Part shown: positions 25,581 through 34,063 of the stretch, piece after piece
How the letters are laid out: the number at the start of each line of letters is the position of its first letter
Position numbering within the stretch: position 1 is the stretch's first letter
The notes under the pieces: model-generated
What the model saw: the letters and a program-made list of their open reading frames with translations, nothing else
Databases searched by the model: none
Told to the model about the DNA's origin: nothing
DNA from: an uncultured Rothia sp.
Lineage (GTDB): Bacteria; Actinomycetota; Actinomycetes; Actinomycetales; Micrococcaceae
Direction of reading: 5' to 3'
Length of the DNA stretch: 64,000 nucleotides
NCBI GenBank assembly: GCA_946221065.1
Contig: CAMIIO010000006.1
Span: forward strand, 105,428 to 169,427
Made by a program: the position numbers and the translations under genes

Positions 25581-26414
25581 TTAGAAATTCTCTGATAATT
25601 TCGGATCAAGCCCAGGTGCGTGCGAGTTCCATCGCTTACGGGGATCCGCTTGGATATGTTCACGTAGCGGTATGAATAGTGACTCGTCAACAAGTTTCTG
25701 GCCACCAATACTACCTAGCAAACCTAGGATTTCGTGGAGGCGATTACCGTAGCGAACCTTCAGAATGTTGTCATGATGGGAAATTCGGTTACGCAATTGG
25801 TGAATAGATGAAACTTGCTTTGAGATTTGCTCCCGGTCAGCGGATAGAGACTCGTTGCGTTGGCGAAAAGGAAATGACTTCTCTAAACATGATGCCCAAA
25901 GCTGTGCACGATAATTATTTCTACGCCTCTTATCATGTAAATTCTGCTTTAGTTTATCGGGGCTTAACCAGTGATACTTTGCGGGATTTGTCTCCTCATC
26001 TTGAAGAAGGTTTACCCAAAAGCCAAAGGTCAATTTTGCAATAATATCGTGATAGTTTGGGGTATAACTTTGTCCCTTATCCTTTTTAGTATCATTGCTT
26101 GCTTTTCTTATTTTCCTGCTGTCTATAACGTTATCCAGAGCAGTCTCGCGTTTGCTAGTCCATACACTTGCCCCAATTTGACTAGAGTTCCAGGCTTCTA
26201 TCTCTCTACTCAATGCGTTCCTCAGTGCAACCTCTAAGTAGCAAATCTGCACATGGAAGAGTCCTGCCAATTCCATCGCCCATTTATAGAGCTCTAAAGC
26301 GCGATCTTCTGCTTCTATAGGGTCAGTAAAGCGTCCCGCAGCTTCGTCCAAATAGGGTTTGAAGCGCTCGTTGGTGAGGCTTTCTATCAATTTCTGTTGT
26401 TCAGGAGTGGTCAT
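25581..26414 (-). CDS. Abi-like abortive infection protein (HEPN type)
   Basis: 277 residues resembling the Abi_2 (AbiD/AbiF) group of phage-defence proteins. The C-terminal motif SIHQLRNRISHHDNIL has the Rx4-6H pattern of HEPN ribonucleases, and the N-terminal half has the expected FHVQICYLEVALRNALSREI helix. In known members the HEPN domain acts as a toxin that halts growth when phage is sensed. It is a single gene on the minus strand, placed between two CPBP paralogues and somewhat more AT-rich than they are. No antitoxin is adjacent, so it may be self-contained. Role in defence is inferred from family. Confidence 0.8.
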   Translation of the reverse strand: MTTPEQQKLIESLTNERFKPYLDEAAGRFTDPIEAEDRALELYKWAMELAGLFHVQICYLEVALRNALSREIEAWNSSQIGASVWTSKRETALDNVIDSRKIRKASNDTKKDKGQSYTPNYHDIIAKLTFGFWVNLLQDEETNPAKYHWLSPDKLKQNLHDKRRRNNYRAQLWASCLEKSFPFRQRNESLSADREQISKQVSSIHQLRNRISHHDNILKVRYGNRLHEILGLLGSIGGQKLVDESLFIPLREHIQADPRKRWNSHAPGLDPKLSENF

Positions 26415-26882
26415 GGTTGCTAGCTCTTCGATCTTTGTCTAAACTATAACTATATTATTTGTTCTGGAGGAAACTTCAGAGCCCCATACTTCAAGGTTGC
26501 CTCGTAACTTTATTGTTACGGGGCTTCTTTTGTTAATGCGTACAGAATAAAAGATCGGGATTAGTAGGGGTATCGGGGCTATAGGACAAAAGTGTGTCCC
26601 GCTCCGGGGGTTGTCACCCAGAAATTACGCACCTGCTGGTAACGCTTGAGCGTACTTCTAAGCGTTATCGCCCTGTGAAGAACCTCAAGTAGCTTCGGAG
26701 AAGATAAAGGCAGATAAGAAAACCTCTCTCTTGATTGCCTTCTTCCCCTCTGGTGTGGAATAACTTGCCCGACGTTGCGGGAAAGCGTGCAAGGGGCTTG
26801 CTTGGAACACAGCATAAGTAGGGGCAGCTTTCAGCTTTTATAGGGAAAGAATGCAGGTTTCTACTCATTTAGAGTAGAAAAC
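26415..26882. other. Intergenic stretch with an orphan terminator
   Basis: About 470 bases between the Abi gene's start and the second CPBP gene. It holds a rightward terminator-like hairpin at 26499-26530. Two overlapping minus-strand frames at 26579-26868 look non-protein-like. The last 100 bases presumably contain the promoter of the CPBP-like gene. Confidence 0.5.
26499..26530 (+). terminator. Orphan rightward terminator
   Basis: GCCTCGTAAC / GTTACGGGGC stem (one wobble pair), 6-nt loop, then TTCTTTTG. No gene on this strand ends nearby, so it may close a short untranslated RNA that begins near 26430-26460, or be left from a lost gene. Confidence 0.5.
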
Positions 26883-28061
26883 ATGACTGAATCACATCAA
26901 ATAACATCAAACAAGACTTATGTTCCCCATGGTGCTCCTACCCATCCCCAGCCAACACTACCTGCCCAGCAATACCCTCAGCCCGGCAATTCCTATCCCG
27001 CGCCCTACCCCGCCCCGTACTCTTCTCCTTATTCACCCCACCGCACTTCACCCGGGAATGGTTGCCCCGGTTCGGGTACAAGAATCGGACTCGCACCGCT
27101 CCCCACCGAAACCCTTAATCTCGAATACCATCGCCTAGCCTTTGCCGACCCAAAATCTCGCTGGTGGAAACCCCTCATTGAGGGGCCGCTCATCCTTATC
27201 TTTATTGCGCTGCTCACGGTTCTTCTTGCGGCAATCATGTTTGCCTACGGAATCTTTGGTGTACCCGTAGTGTCCATGTGGCTCTTTGGCGGCGAAGAGT
27301 CTAACCACCTCGTCTTTACACACCCGGCGGGAGCAATAATGGTAATCGGTTGCGCCATAGTGCTTTTCCCCGCAATGTGGCTAGCTCGCATGATGATGGG
27401 CCCGCGTCCGTGGGGTCTGGTTCACTCTGTGACCGGGCGGATGCGGTGGAAATGGCTGGGAATATGCTTGGGCATTGCACTGCCGATTTTTGCTCTTTTA
27501 CCAGTACTAGCAAAAGCTGTGACGCGCACACTACCCCCAGCTAACGTGATAACTAGCCCGCACATGATAGTACCCATGCTCATCACACTGCTAATTCTTA
27601 CTAGCTTGCGGGCATACGCCCAAGAAGTTATATGGCGCGGGTTCTTCATGCAAACACTAGGTAGCTGGTTACGGCACCCCGCCCTAGCAATCTGCCTCCC
27701 CGCCGCTCTGTTCATTCCGGGGTTGGTCTTTGGGGCTTGGGCTCAGCTAGTAAATATAACGCTATTGCTTACCTCCGCATTCTTGGTATGGCGCACCGGA
27801 GGGCTAGAAGCCAGCCTGGCAATGAACACAATGAATCTCCTATTCAATATGTTCCTGGCATTTTTTACCGGCGGAGATCCCTTCATGTATTCAGACCTAG
27901 GATTCTTCGGGTTCCTCTTCACCCTGGCAATGCAGGGCGCAATGATTGCCTCGGTACTCTTCGCTGCAAAAAAGCTGGGGATTCAATGCACGGGATCGTA
28001 CGACGTCGTCATAACCCCAGAACGTTGGCAACAGCTTAATTTTGAGAGAACTTACCGCTGA
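26883..28061 (+). CDS. CPBP-family paralogue with lost catalytic residues
   Basis: 392 residues, closely similar to the CPBP protein at 24294-25418 in layout (Pro/Tyr-rich start, then eight helices) and in linking segments (YHRLAFADPKSRWWKPLIEG, MMGPRPWGLVHSV). The active-centre positions differ: YAEELVFRG is here YAQEVIWRG (first Glu to Gln), FMVGHLYDF is FIPGLVFGA (His lost), and AMHVVNN is AMNTMNL (His lost). The frame is intact and codon use is normal, so it is probably an expressed non-proteolytic relative, such as a substrate-binding or regulatory partner of its neighbour. Confidence 0.85.
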   Translation: MTESHQITSNKTYVPHGAPTHPQPTLPAQQYPQPGNSYPAPYPAPYSSPYSPHRTSPGNGCPGSGTRIGLAPLPTETLNLEYHRLAFADPKSRWWKPLIEGPLILIFIALLTVLLAAIMFAYGIFGVPVVSMWLFGGEESNHLVFTHPAGAIMVIGCAIVLFPAMWLARMMMGPRPWGLVHSVTGRMRWKWLGICLGIALPIFALLPVLAKAVTRTLPPANVITSPHMIVPMLITLLILTSLRAYAQEVIWRGFFMQTLGSWLRHPALAICLPAALFIPGLVFGAWAQLVNITLLLTSAFLVWRTGGLEASLAMNTMNLLFNMFLAFFTGGDPFMYSDLGFFGFLFTLAMQGAMIASVLFAAKKLGIQCTGSYDVVITPERWQQLNFERTYR

Positions 28062-28152
28062 AGTATAAACGGAATGCGGGCACACGCGGGATCAAGATCT
28101 TCAAGAAGTAAAAGTCTCGGCACTCTTCAAATCGGCTCGATACCATGGAAGC

Positions 28153-29466
28153 ATGAGTATTAACGAGCAAAAGAATATTGAAGATCTTGCAGAATTTGTT
28201 GCTGCGTCGCCCACGAGCTTCCATGCGGCAGCTCAGGTGGCGCGCCGTCTGATCGCCGCCGGGTTCACCGAACTGGACGAACGCACCCCGTGGGATTCCG
28301 ACGCTGCCAAGGGTAACCGCTTCGCGGTGCGTGACGGCGCCGTGATTGCTTGGGCTGGCGGAACCGGGGGAAGGGGCGCCGGCTACCGGGTACTGGGTGC
28401 GCATACGGATTCCCCGAGCTTTAAGGTCAAGCCCAAGCCATCGGTAACTACCGCCGGCTGGAATCAGGTGGGCGTGGAAGTCTACGGCGGTGTACTTCTG
28501 AACTCCTGGCTTGACCGTGAACTGCGTACTGCCGGCAGGATGACGCTACGCCGCGGCAAGGAGCTAGACACCGTGCTGGTTTCTACCGGCCCGATTGCCC
28601 GTATTCCGCAGTTAGCAATTCATCTTGACCGTAAAAGTAATGAAGGTCTAACGCTGGATCCGCAGGCTAACCTGTACCCGGTGTGGGCAACCGCTGAGGT
28701 GGAAAACGACGTGCTGGGCTATGTGGCACGCTCGGCGCAAACCCGTGACGGCCAAAAAATTGAGGTCAATGCGGCGGATATAGTGGGCTATGACCTGCTC
28801 TTTGCCGATACCCAAACTCCGCGCGTCTTTGGCGGCGCCAACGAGTTTTTTGCTTCGGGTCGCCTGGATAATCTTTCCTCGGTTCATGCCGGTCTCACCG
28901 CACTAGAACGCTATACGGCGGGGGATGAGCGTTCGGAGCAGACCGTTATGCTTGCCGCCTTTGACCACGAGGAGATTGGTTCCGGCACTCGCTCCGGTGC
29001 CGCCGGACCTTTCTTAGAGGATGTTTTGGTACGACTTTCTGCCGCTCGCGGTGAGAACGCAGAAGAGTACCGCCGCTCTATTGCCGAGTCCGTGTGCCTT
29101 TCCTCTGATGCTGGGCACCTGGTTCACCCTAACTACGTGGGTAACCACGACGTCGTCAATCGTCCCGAACCCGGTAAAGGCCCGCTGCTAAAGATCAACG
29201 CGAACCAGCGGTACGCCACGGACTCGGTGGGCGCCGGAATCTTTGCGTTGGCTTGCGAGTCTGCCGGAGTGCCATACCAGGAGTTTGTGTCTAATAACAC
29301 TGTGCCGTGCGGTTCAACGATTGGTCCTATTACGGCAACCCGTTTGGGTATGCGCACGATTGATGTGGGTCTGGGATTGCTATCCATGCACTCGGCGCGG
29401 GAGATGTGTCATGTGCGGGATATGGCATATATGACGCGCGCTATTGAGGGCTTCTTCCGGCTGTAA
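28153..29466 (+). CDS. M18-family aminopeptidase
   Basis: 437 residues, full length for M18 zinc aminopeptidases, which remove N-terminal acidic or neutral residues from peptides in the cytosol. Metal and catalytic segments are visible: GAHTDSPSFKVKPKP, ASGRLDNLSSVHAGL, FDHEEIGSGTRSGA, and the late GSTIGPITATRLGM with HSAREMCHVRD. They form the two-metal tetrahedral-type centre. It is followed after 19 bases by a small membrane protein, with a run of ten G in between. Confidence 0.93.
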   Translation: MSINEQKNIEDLAEFVAASPTSFHAAAQVARRLIAAGFTELDERTPWDSDAAKGNRFAVRDGAVIAWAGGTGGRGAGYRVLGAHTDSPSFKVKPKPSVTTAGWNQVGVEVYGGVLLNSWLDRELRTAGRMTLRRGKELDTVLVSTGPIARIPQLAIHLDRKSNEGLTLDPQANLYPVWATAEVENDVLGYVARSAQTRDGQKIEVNAADIVGYDLLFADTQTPRVFGGANEFFASGRLDNLSSVHAGLTALERYTAGDERSEQTVMLAAFDHEEIGSGTRSGAAGPFLEDVLVRLSAARGENAEEYRRSIAESVCLSSDAGHLVHPNYVGNHDVVNRPEPGKGPLLKINANQRYATDSVGAGIFALACESAGVPYQEFVSNNTVPCGSTIGPITATRLGMRTIDVGLGLLSMHSAREMCHVRDMAYMTRAIEGFFRL

Positions 29467-29485
29467 GGGGGGGGGGAGGATAAAC

Positions 29486-29875
29486 ATGGTGATTCGAGAA
29501 GACTCTCAAAAGGCTTCCGTCTTATTTGTTGTAGCCTGCGCGGTCTTTTTACTCTCCTGGGGGCTTTATATTCAGCCGGCGATTTCTGTGGACGCTGGGC
29601 AGATAATTGCTAGCCTGATCTTCTGGGGGAGCTTCTACGGTGCAACGAGGTTCTTTAGAGCACCGGGTGAATCGGACTCGCCCCGCCCCTGGTGGAAGGT
29701 CACCGATTCTCCGGTAGTAGCGGGTGTGTGGTGCGCGGTGATTGCGTTGAACGCTATCAGCCACTTCTTCACTGAAGACGCTTCGGCTCCTGTGCTCATT
29801 ATTGAAGCCGTGTGCATTGCGGCTCTGGCGGGAAATATTCTTGTGCTGAAATCCTCCAAAAAGGTTGAGCGCTAG
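29486..29875 (+). CDS. Small membrane protein, hypothetical
   Basis: 129 residues with four hydrophobic segments (FVVACAVFLLSWGLYI, IIASLIFWGSFYGATRF, VVAGVWCAVIALNAI, IIEAVCIAALAGNILVL) and a short charged tail. The ATG at 29486 is chosen because GGAGG lies just before it; that ribosome site is part of a ten-G run (29467-29476) following the aminopeptidase stop. A change in run length would alter the distance between the genes and possibly ribosome loading, but not the frame. No family recognised. Confidence 0.75.
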   Translation: MVIREDSQKASVLFVVACAVFLLSWGLYIQPAISVDAGQIIASLIFWGSFYGATRFFRAPGESDSPRPWWKVTDSPVVAGVWCAVIALNAISHFFTEDASAPVLIIEAVCIAALAGNILVLKSSKKVER

Positions 29876-29880
29876 GTGGA

Positions 29881-29942
29881 TGTACCGTGTCCTGCGCAAA
29901 AGCATGGTGTGGAACCGCGTCTTTTGCATAGGAAACGGTACA
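29881..29942. repeat. Imperfect palindrome with symmetric mismatches
   Basis: TGTACCGT-g-TCCT-gc-GCAAAAG and its mirrored arm CTTTTGC-at-AGGA-a-ACGGTACA around an 18-nt centre, between two same-strand genes. It could be a terminator or a REP-like element. Confidence 0.75.
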
Positions 29943-29981
29943 CTGCGCGTTATTCTCCATTTTTGAAAGCAGGCTTTGACT

Positions 29982-30662
29982 ATGGCTTCTACAGCACCGA
30001 GCGCCGAGGTTGTCTCTTCCCAAAAACTACGTGAACTGCGCATGAGCGTGCGTTTGTTGAGCGTAAGCGTGGCGTGTTTAATTCTTTTTCTTGCACTACT
30101 TTTGGTGAATGTGCGCGCCCCGGAAAACTCCGTGGACACCGCGGTGTGGAATTTCTGTGTGGGCTTGCGTGCCGGGTGGCTGAACCCGGTGGTGGAGGTC
30201 TTTAGCGCCAGTTTTAACACCCTGCCGGATACCGTGTACGCGGTGCTGGCTATTGTGGTGCTGAGCCTGTGGCGTAAATCCCTGTGGCCCCTGGTAACTG
30301 TAGGGTTGCCGATGGTGTGTGCTCCGCTTGCCATGAGTCTGATTAAAAATATTCTGACCCGCGACCGCCCGCCGTTGCTTGACCGGCTCGTGAGCGAAAG
30401 TACGTTCTCTTTTCCGTCGGGGCATTCGACGGGTATCGCGGCGCTGTGCGTGTCTATTTTCCTCACGTGCTGGGTGATGTTGCGCCGTCGGGGGCGGATA
30501 GTGCTGGGTATAGCGCTGGGGTTGCTCATGCTCGCGGTGGCAGGTTCCCGGTTGTATTTGGGGGTTCACTGGGGTTCCGACGTCGTGGCGGGGCTGGCCT
30601 TGGGAACGGCGGCGGCATGCCTGGTGGGGGCTACGTTCCCGGCGTCGTTTAGGCGGAACTAG
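29982..30662 (+). CDS. PAP2-family phosphatase
   Basis: 227 residues with six membrane helices. The three PAP2 motifs are complete: KNILTRDRPP (KxxxxxxRP), TFSFPSGHSTG and SRLYLGVHWGSDVVAG. The family dephosphorylates lipid phosphates such as phosphatidic acid or undecaprenyl pyrophosphate on the outer face of the membrane, here possibly recycling the cell-wall lipid carrier. The ATG at 29982 is chosen over the TTG at 29976 because it fits the upstream AAGCAGG site better. Confidence 0.88.
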   Translation: MASTAPSAEVVSSQKLRELRMSVRLLSVSVACLILFLALLLVNVRAPENSVDTAVWNFCVGLRAGWLNPVVEVFSASFNTLPDTVYAVLAIVVLSLWRKSLWPLVTVGLPMVCAPLAMSLIKNILTRDRPPLLDRLVSESTFSFPSGHSTGIAALCVSIFLTCWVMLRRRGRIVLGIALGLLMLAVAGSRLYLGVHWGSDVVAGLALGTAAACLVGATFPASFRRN

Positions 30663-30797
30663 AAGATTATTGCTTTTGCAGTTACTCCTTTATGGGGGCA
30701 AGGTGGGCAAATCTGTCTCTATGAAGACATATTTTGCGGGGGTACAGTTAGAAAAGTTGGCTGTAGAACTCGCTCATGTTTTAGGGAGTAGGACGTT

Positions 30798-31280
30798 TTG
30801 GAAAGTAAGTATTCTCTGTTAATGGAGTCATTAGAAACCATCGTTAATCAATTTGATGATGAGATGGATAAACTTGAAGCAAAGTTTATGACGATTCATA
30901 AAAATCGATACGATATTGATTCTGTAGTTGAGGACTATGCTCAGCTATGGACGGAATACAATATCCTTCGCATGGAACGTAATGAAGTCCATAAGCGCCA
31001 TCAGTCTTATATGAAGAGTAATGTCTCTGATAAGGTTTCTCGAGGTAGAGAAGATGGTCGCGCGCGAGGAAACCACGCTACGTCCAATAGTATGGTTGTA
31101 GAAGCTCAAGATAAATTTACAAACAAGGCAAAAGATCTTCAGAATAGTAATAGCAGAGTGGCGGATCAGAAGGTTACTTCAGAGGCTCCTATTAAGACTG
31201 AAAGTTATAAATTAGAATTTGATAACGAAGCGGTGCCAGATAAGCCAGCGTATAAGCCTAAGCGTCAACTCGCTGAATAA
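30798..31280 (+). CDS. Coiled-coil hypothetical protein
   Basis: 160 residues from a TTG start with AGGGAG nine bases upstream. Residues 1-70 are helical and charged with heptad spacing (ETIVNQFDDEMDKLEAKF, NILRMERNEVHKRHQ), probably a coiled coil. The rest is hydrophilic and disordered, ending in KPAYKPKRQLAE. There is no signal or membrane segment. It is more AT-rich than neighbours, like the coiled-coil protein at 51361-52299, though I see no clear homology between them. Function unknown. A strong bidirectional terminator follows. Confidence 0.65.
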   Translation: MESKYSLLMESLETIVNQFDDEMDKLEAKFMTIHKNRYDIDSVVEDYAQLWTEYNILRMERNEVHKRHQSYMKSNVSDKVSRGREDGRARGNHATSNSMVVEAQDKFTNKAKDLQNSNSRVADQKVTSEAPIKTESYKLEFDNEAVPDKPAYKPKRQLAE

Positions 31281-31327
31281 TATTAGACCTTATAGAGAAA
31301 AACTATTGAATTTCTTTCCCTAATGAT

Positions 31328-31365
31328 AAAAATGGTCGTCCAGTATGAACTGGACGACCATTTTT
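31328..31365. terminator. Bidirectional terminator, 17-bp perfect stem
   Basis: AAAAATGGTCGTCCAGT / ACTGGACGACCATTTTT with loop ATGA. A/T runs at both feet allow termination of both the coiled-coil gene and the convergent decarboxylase gene. Confidence 0.92.
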
Positions 31366-31368
31366 GCT

Positions 31369-33022
31369 TTAGAGTCTGTCGGTGACGGCGCGCAACGTTT
31401 CCGGGGCGTCGTCATAGGTAGTTACCGCTTCGAGGAACACGAGCTTATCCGGGTTCTCGCCGGTCTGTTTCAGCGCATCCGCCAGCTCCTGCTCGGTTTT
31501 TGCGCGGAGTACCAGCGAATTTTCCTCCGAAGCACCGAAGAAGGGTAACGCCATCTCCCATCGCCAGGAGGGAATATCGTTATATACCTCATCGTGACCG
31601 TGAATCATGCGTTCTACGGTGTACCCGTTGTTATTGACCAGAATAACGACGGCGGGTAGCCCCTCACGAATAATCTGCCCTAGCTCCTGCACGGTGAGTT
31701 GCGCTGCACCGTCACCAATAAGCAAAATGGGACGCTTGGAACGGTCTGCTAGCCCGGCCGCCGAACATTGCCGGCAGGGTGTACCCGATCGAACCCCACA
31801 TAGGCTGACCAATAAACATGGCACCGGCAGGCAAACGGTGAGCAGACATGCCAAAATAGCTGGTTCCCTGATCCGCTAACACAATATTCTTGCCAGAGAG
31901 CGCGCCGGCAACATGCGCCCACAGAGCATCCTGGGTGAGTGGTTTGTTCGTGGCGGAAGGCTTCGTTTTGGCGGAAGTTGGAACGTCAACGGCTGTTCCC
32001 TCGGTGCCCAGATCAACCAGTACCTCTGTGAGAATCTCCACCGAACGCTTCAGTGACAGCGGGGTGAATGTCTCCCCGGCAATCCGTGCTACCTGAGCCT
32101 TGAGCTCCACGGTTCGCGCCGGATCGGTCTTATTAGTAAAACCGGCGGTGGTGTTATCGGTAAACTCCACACCCAAGCTCAACAACACCTCGGCGTCCTC
32201 AACCGCCTTCCGCACATGCTCTTCCGAGGAAGCACCCGAGTACACACCCACAAACTGCGAAGAAGACTCATCCACCAGGGACTTGCCCCAGCTGAGCGTA
32301 GCCACCGGAAGATGCGTCTTCTTTAGCAGGGTATCGAGCGCTTCGGTTGCTTCCAGGCGGTGAACCAGCAGATCCGCCAGCACGGTTGCCCTCTTGCCCG
32401 GTAAGAACTCGCGCAGTGCTTGCTCAAAGCTTTCCTCCGCCGCGCGGGTAGAGGTTTCGGTAATGAGCTGTAGGGGAGTGGATGGGCGCTCGCAGGGGGT
32501 TTCTGCGACGTCGGCGGCGAGCACAATGGTTCCCGGCTGCTTCTCGAACATCACCGAACGGAGTACACGGTCAATCTCCCAGGTTGCGGTGGGGGCGCTG
32601 AGGTTGGCGGTGGCGCAACTGACTTCCTCTGCCATGGTGATGAAGTGGGTGAAGTTACCGTCACCGAGGGAGTGGTGAACCTTGCGTCCGGCAGCTTGAA
32701 TTTCTTTGTTTGGTGCGCCCACGATGTGTACCACGGGCACGTTCTCGGTGAAGGATCCGGCGATAGCGTTGATGGCGGAGAGTTCCCCGACGCCGAATGT
32801 GGTCAGTAGTGCGCCGATACCACGTACTCGGGCGTAGCCATCGGCGGCATACCCGGCGTTGAGCTCGTTGGCTGAGCCAACCCAACGGATTTTCTGGTGC
32901 TGGGTAACGTGGTCGAGGAAGTGCAGGTTGTAGTCGCCGGGCACGCCAAAGAGTTCGGTGACGCCGAGTTCAGCTAGACGGTCAAGAAGGTAGTCGCCAA
33001 TGGTGTAAGTCTCTGTGGACAT
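31369..33022 (-). pseudogene. 2-oxo-acid decarboxylase (pyruvate/indolepyruvate type), frameshifted
   Basis: A ThDP enzyme of the PDC/IpdC/KDC family, about 550 residues when joined. The first frame starts at the ATG 33022 (GGGAAAA site) and covers the N-terminal PYR domain (YTIGDYLLDRLAELGVTE, catalytic Glu in GSANELNAGYAADGYARV) to MWGSIGYTLPAMFGG. One extra base in GGCGGCC near 31755-31762 then shifts the frame. The second frame supplies the ThDP site (LLIGDGAAQLTVQELG, VNNNGYTVER) to the end at 31369. The shifted product stops soon after the lesion and lacks the cofactor site, so it should be inactive unless the extra base is a sequencing error. Substrate specificity unresolved. Confidence 0.85.
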
Positions 33023-33073
33023 GATTTTCCCTTTCACACGGTTCTTATGAAATATGTGATTCCATAAAACGTT

Positions 33074-33640
33074 CTACCACCGGATGCTGAGTGAAAGCTT
33101 ATTGGGTTGCGGGGAGGGGTTGTGAGATATCGATCGCTCTTCTCTTCTTAGTAGGAACTCGCTATTCCCCGCAATGAACTGTTCCCTATCGTCGTGCTCG
33201 GCAAAGTCGGCGGCAACCGTGTGTAGAAAGGGGAAAGTTTCGACGTCGAGTGTCCGCCACTGTTCGGCATACTCGCGTAAAAATTCGTTTTGCGTCCTAT
33301 TTTCGGTGAGCTTTTCTGCCGGAAGTTGCACAATATCTGCCCCCGATCCAAGGACGAAGCTCCACAGTGTCCCGGCGGCATTAAAGCAATCTGCCGGGGC
33401 GAGTTTCATGCGCATGAGTTGTTGTCCCAGAGCTTCAAAAACGCGCATAGAATTGCTTTGCGTGGCGAAATCGCGCATGAGGTAAGAACTTGCCCAGGGG
33501 TGTGCTTGCAGGGTGTCAAAGAGCGCTACGCCAATGTGCCGAATGGACTCTTGGGGTGTGCTGGCAGGGTTGAGTTCTGCCAGGGTGTCTTCGAGGACGC
33601 GGTTGGTGGCGCCGTCAAGAAGTTCATCCCGGTTCTTGCC
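33074..33640 (-). pseudogene. TetR regulator remnant, DNA-binding domain deleted
   Basis: The frame begins at about KNRDELLDGATNRVLEDTL, the segment that normally follows the helix-turn-helix (YxHVxNRDELLD) in TetR proteins, and runs through a full ligand domain (TPQESIRHIGVALFDTL, ALGQQLMRMKLAPADCFN, AADFAEHDDREQFIAG). The first 45 or so residues holding the DNA-binding domain are gone. The open frame extends to an ATG at 33655, but those few codons come from the neighbouring fragment. It abuts a 5'-truncated MFS gene on the other strand: a divergent pair fused by deletion. Confidence 0.75.
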
Positions 33641-33958
33641 GTCGGAGTGGGACACGGCTACTGGGTTTCCGCCGTTGCGCTGATTGACTCTGTGCCGGAG
33701 GATCAGACGTCCATGGGCACCGCTATCAACGACGTTACCCAGGAGCTTGGCACCTCGTTTGGCACCGCCCTGGTGGGCACGCTGATTGCCGCCTTGGTTG
33801 CCACCTCCCTACCTACCGGTGCCTGGAGTGCGGATTTTGTGCAGTCCTTTTTTCATGGCGAGCGCGTGGTGTATGTGGTAACCGCCGTGCTGTGCGCCGT
33901 CGTCGCCGGCTATGGTTGCTCCACCCTTACTGATTCCAAACGTTCGGATGAGCACTAG
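33640..33958 (+). pseudogene. MFS (DHA2-type) drug transporter, 3' fragment
   Basis: About 105 residues matching the last part of a 14-helix MFS exporter: VGVGHGYWVSAVALIDSVPE, then TSMGTAINDVTQELGTSFGTALVGTL, one more helix (VVYVVTAVLCAVVAGYG) and the tail. The first roughly 380 residues are missing. Sequence upstream in this frame is antisense to the TetR remnant. It was probably the exporter controlled by that regulator. Confidence 0.75.
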
Positions 33959-33980
33959 GGATTCTTTGGAGAATTTATAT

Positions 33981-34044
33981 GAGTGACCAGGCCGTGTTGC
34001 CAAGACCGCTCCAGGACGGTCCTGGGGGCACAGCCTGGTCACTC
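33981..34044. terminator. Palindromic terminator/repeat after lpd
   Basis: Arms GAGTGACCAGGCCGTG and CACAGCCTGGTCACTC (one mismatch in 16) enclose an inner CCAGGAC/GTCCTGG hairpin. It sits 20 bases past the lpd stop. Related sequences occur at 40626-40653 and 52434-52477, so it is both a likely terminator and a member of a dispersed family. Confidence 0.75.
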
Positions 34045-34063
34045 GCGGTGCTATTAGGTTGAA

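Noticed and set aside
26579..26868. Overlapping 78- and 67-codon minus-strand frames before the second CPBP gene
   Set aside because: Two competing frames with no good start and no family match; treated as non-coding.
29549..30529. 326-codon minus-strand open frame across three genes
   Set aside because: It lies antisense to the aminopeptidase-downstream membrane gene and the PAP2 phosphatase, whose motifs are intact on the plus strand; its product is low in hydrophobic order and rich in Arg/His/Thr, typical of an antisense shadow.
33290..33640. 5' part of a 222-codon plus-strand frame joined to the MFS fragment
   Set aside because: It is antisense to the TetR ligand domain; only the portion after about 33640 matches an MFS transporter.
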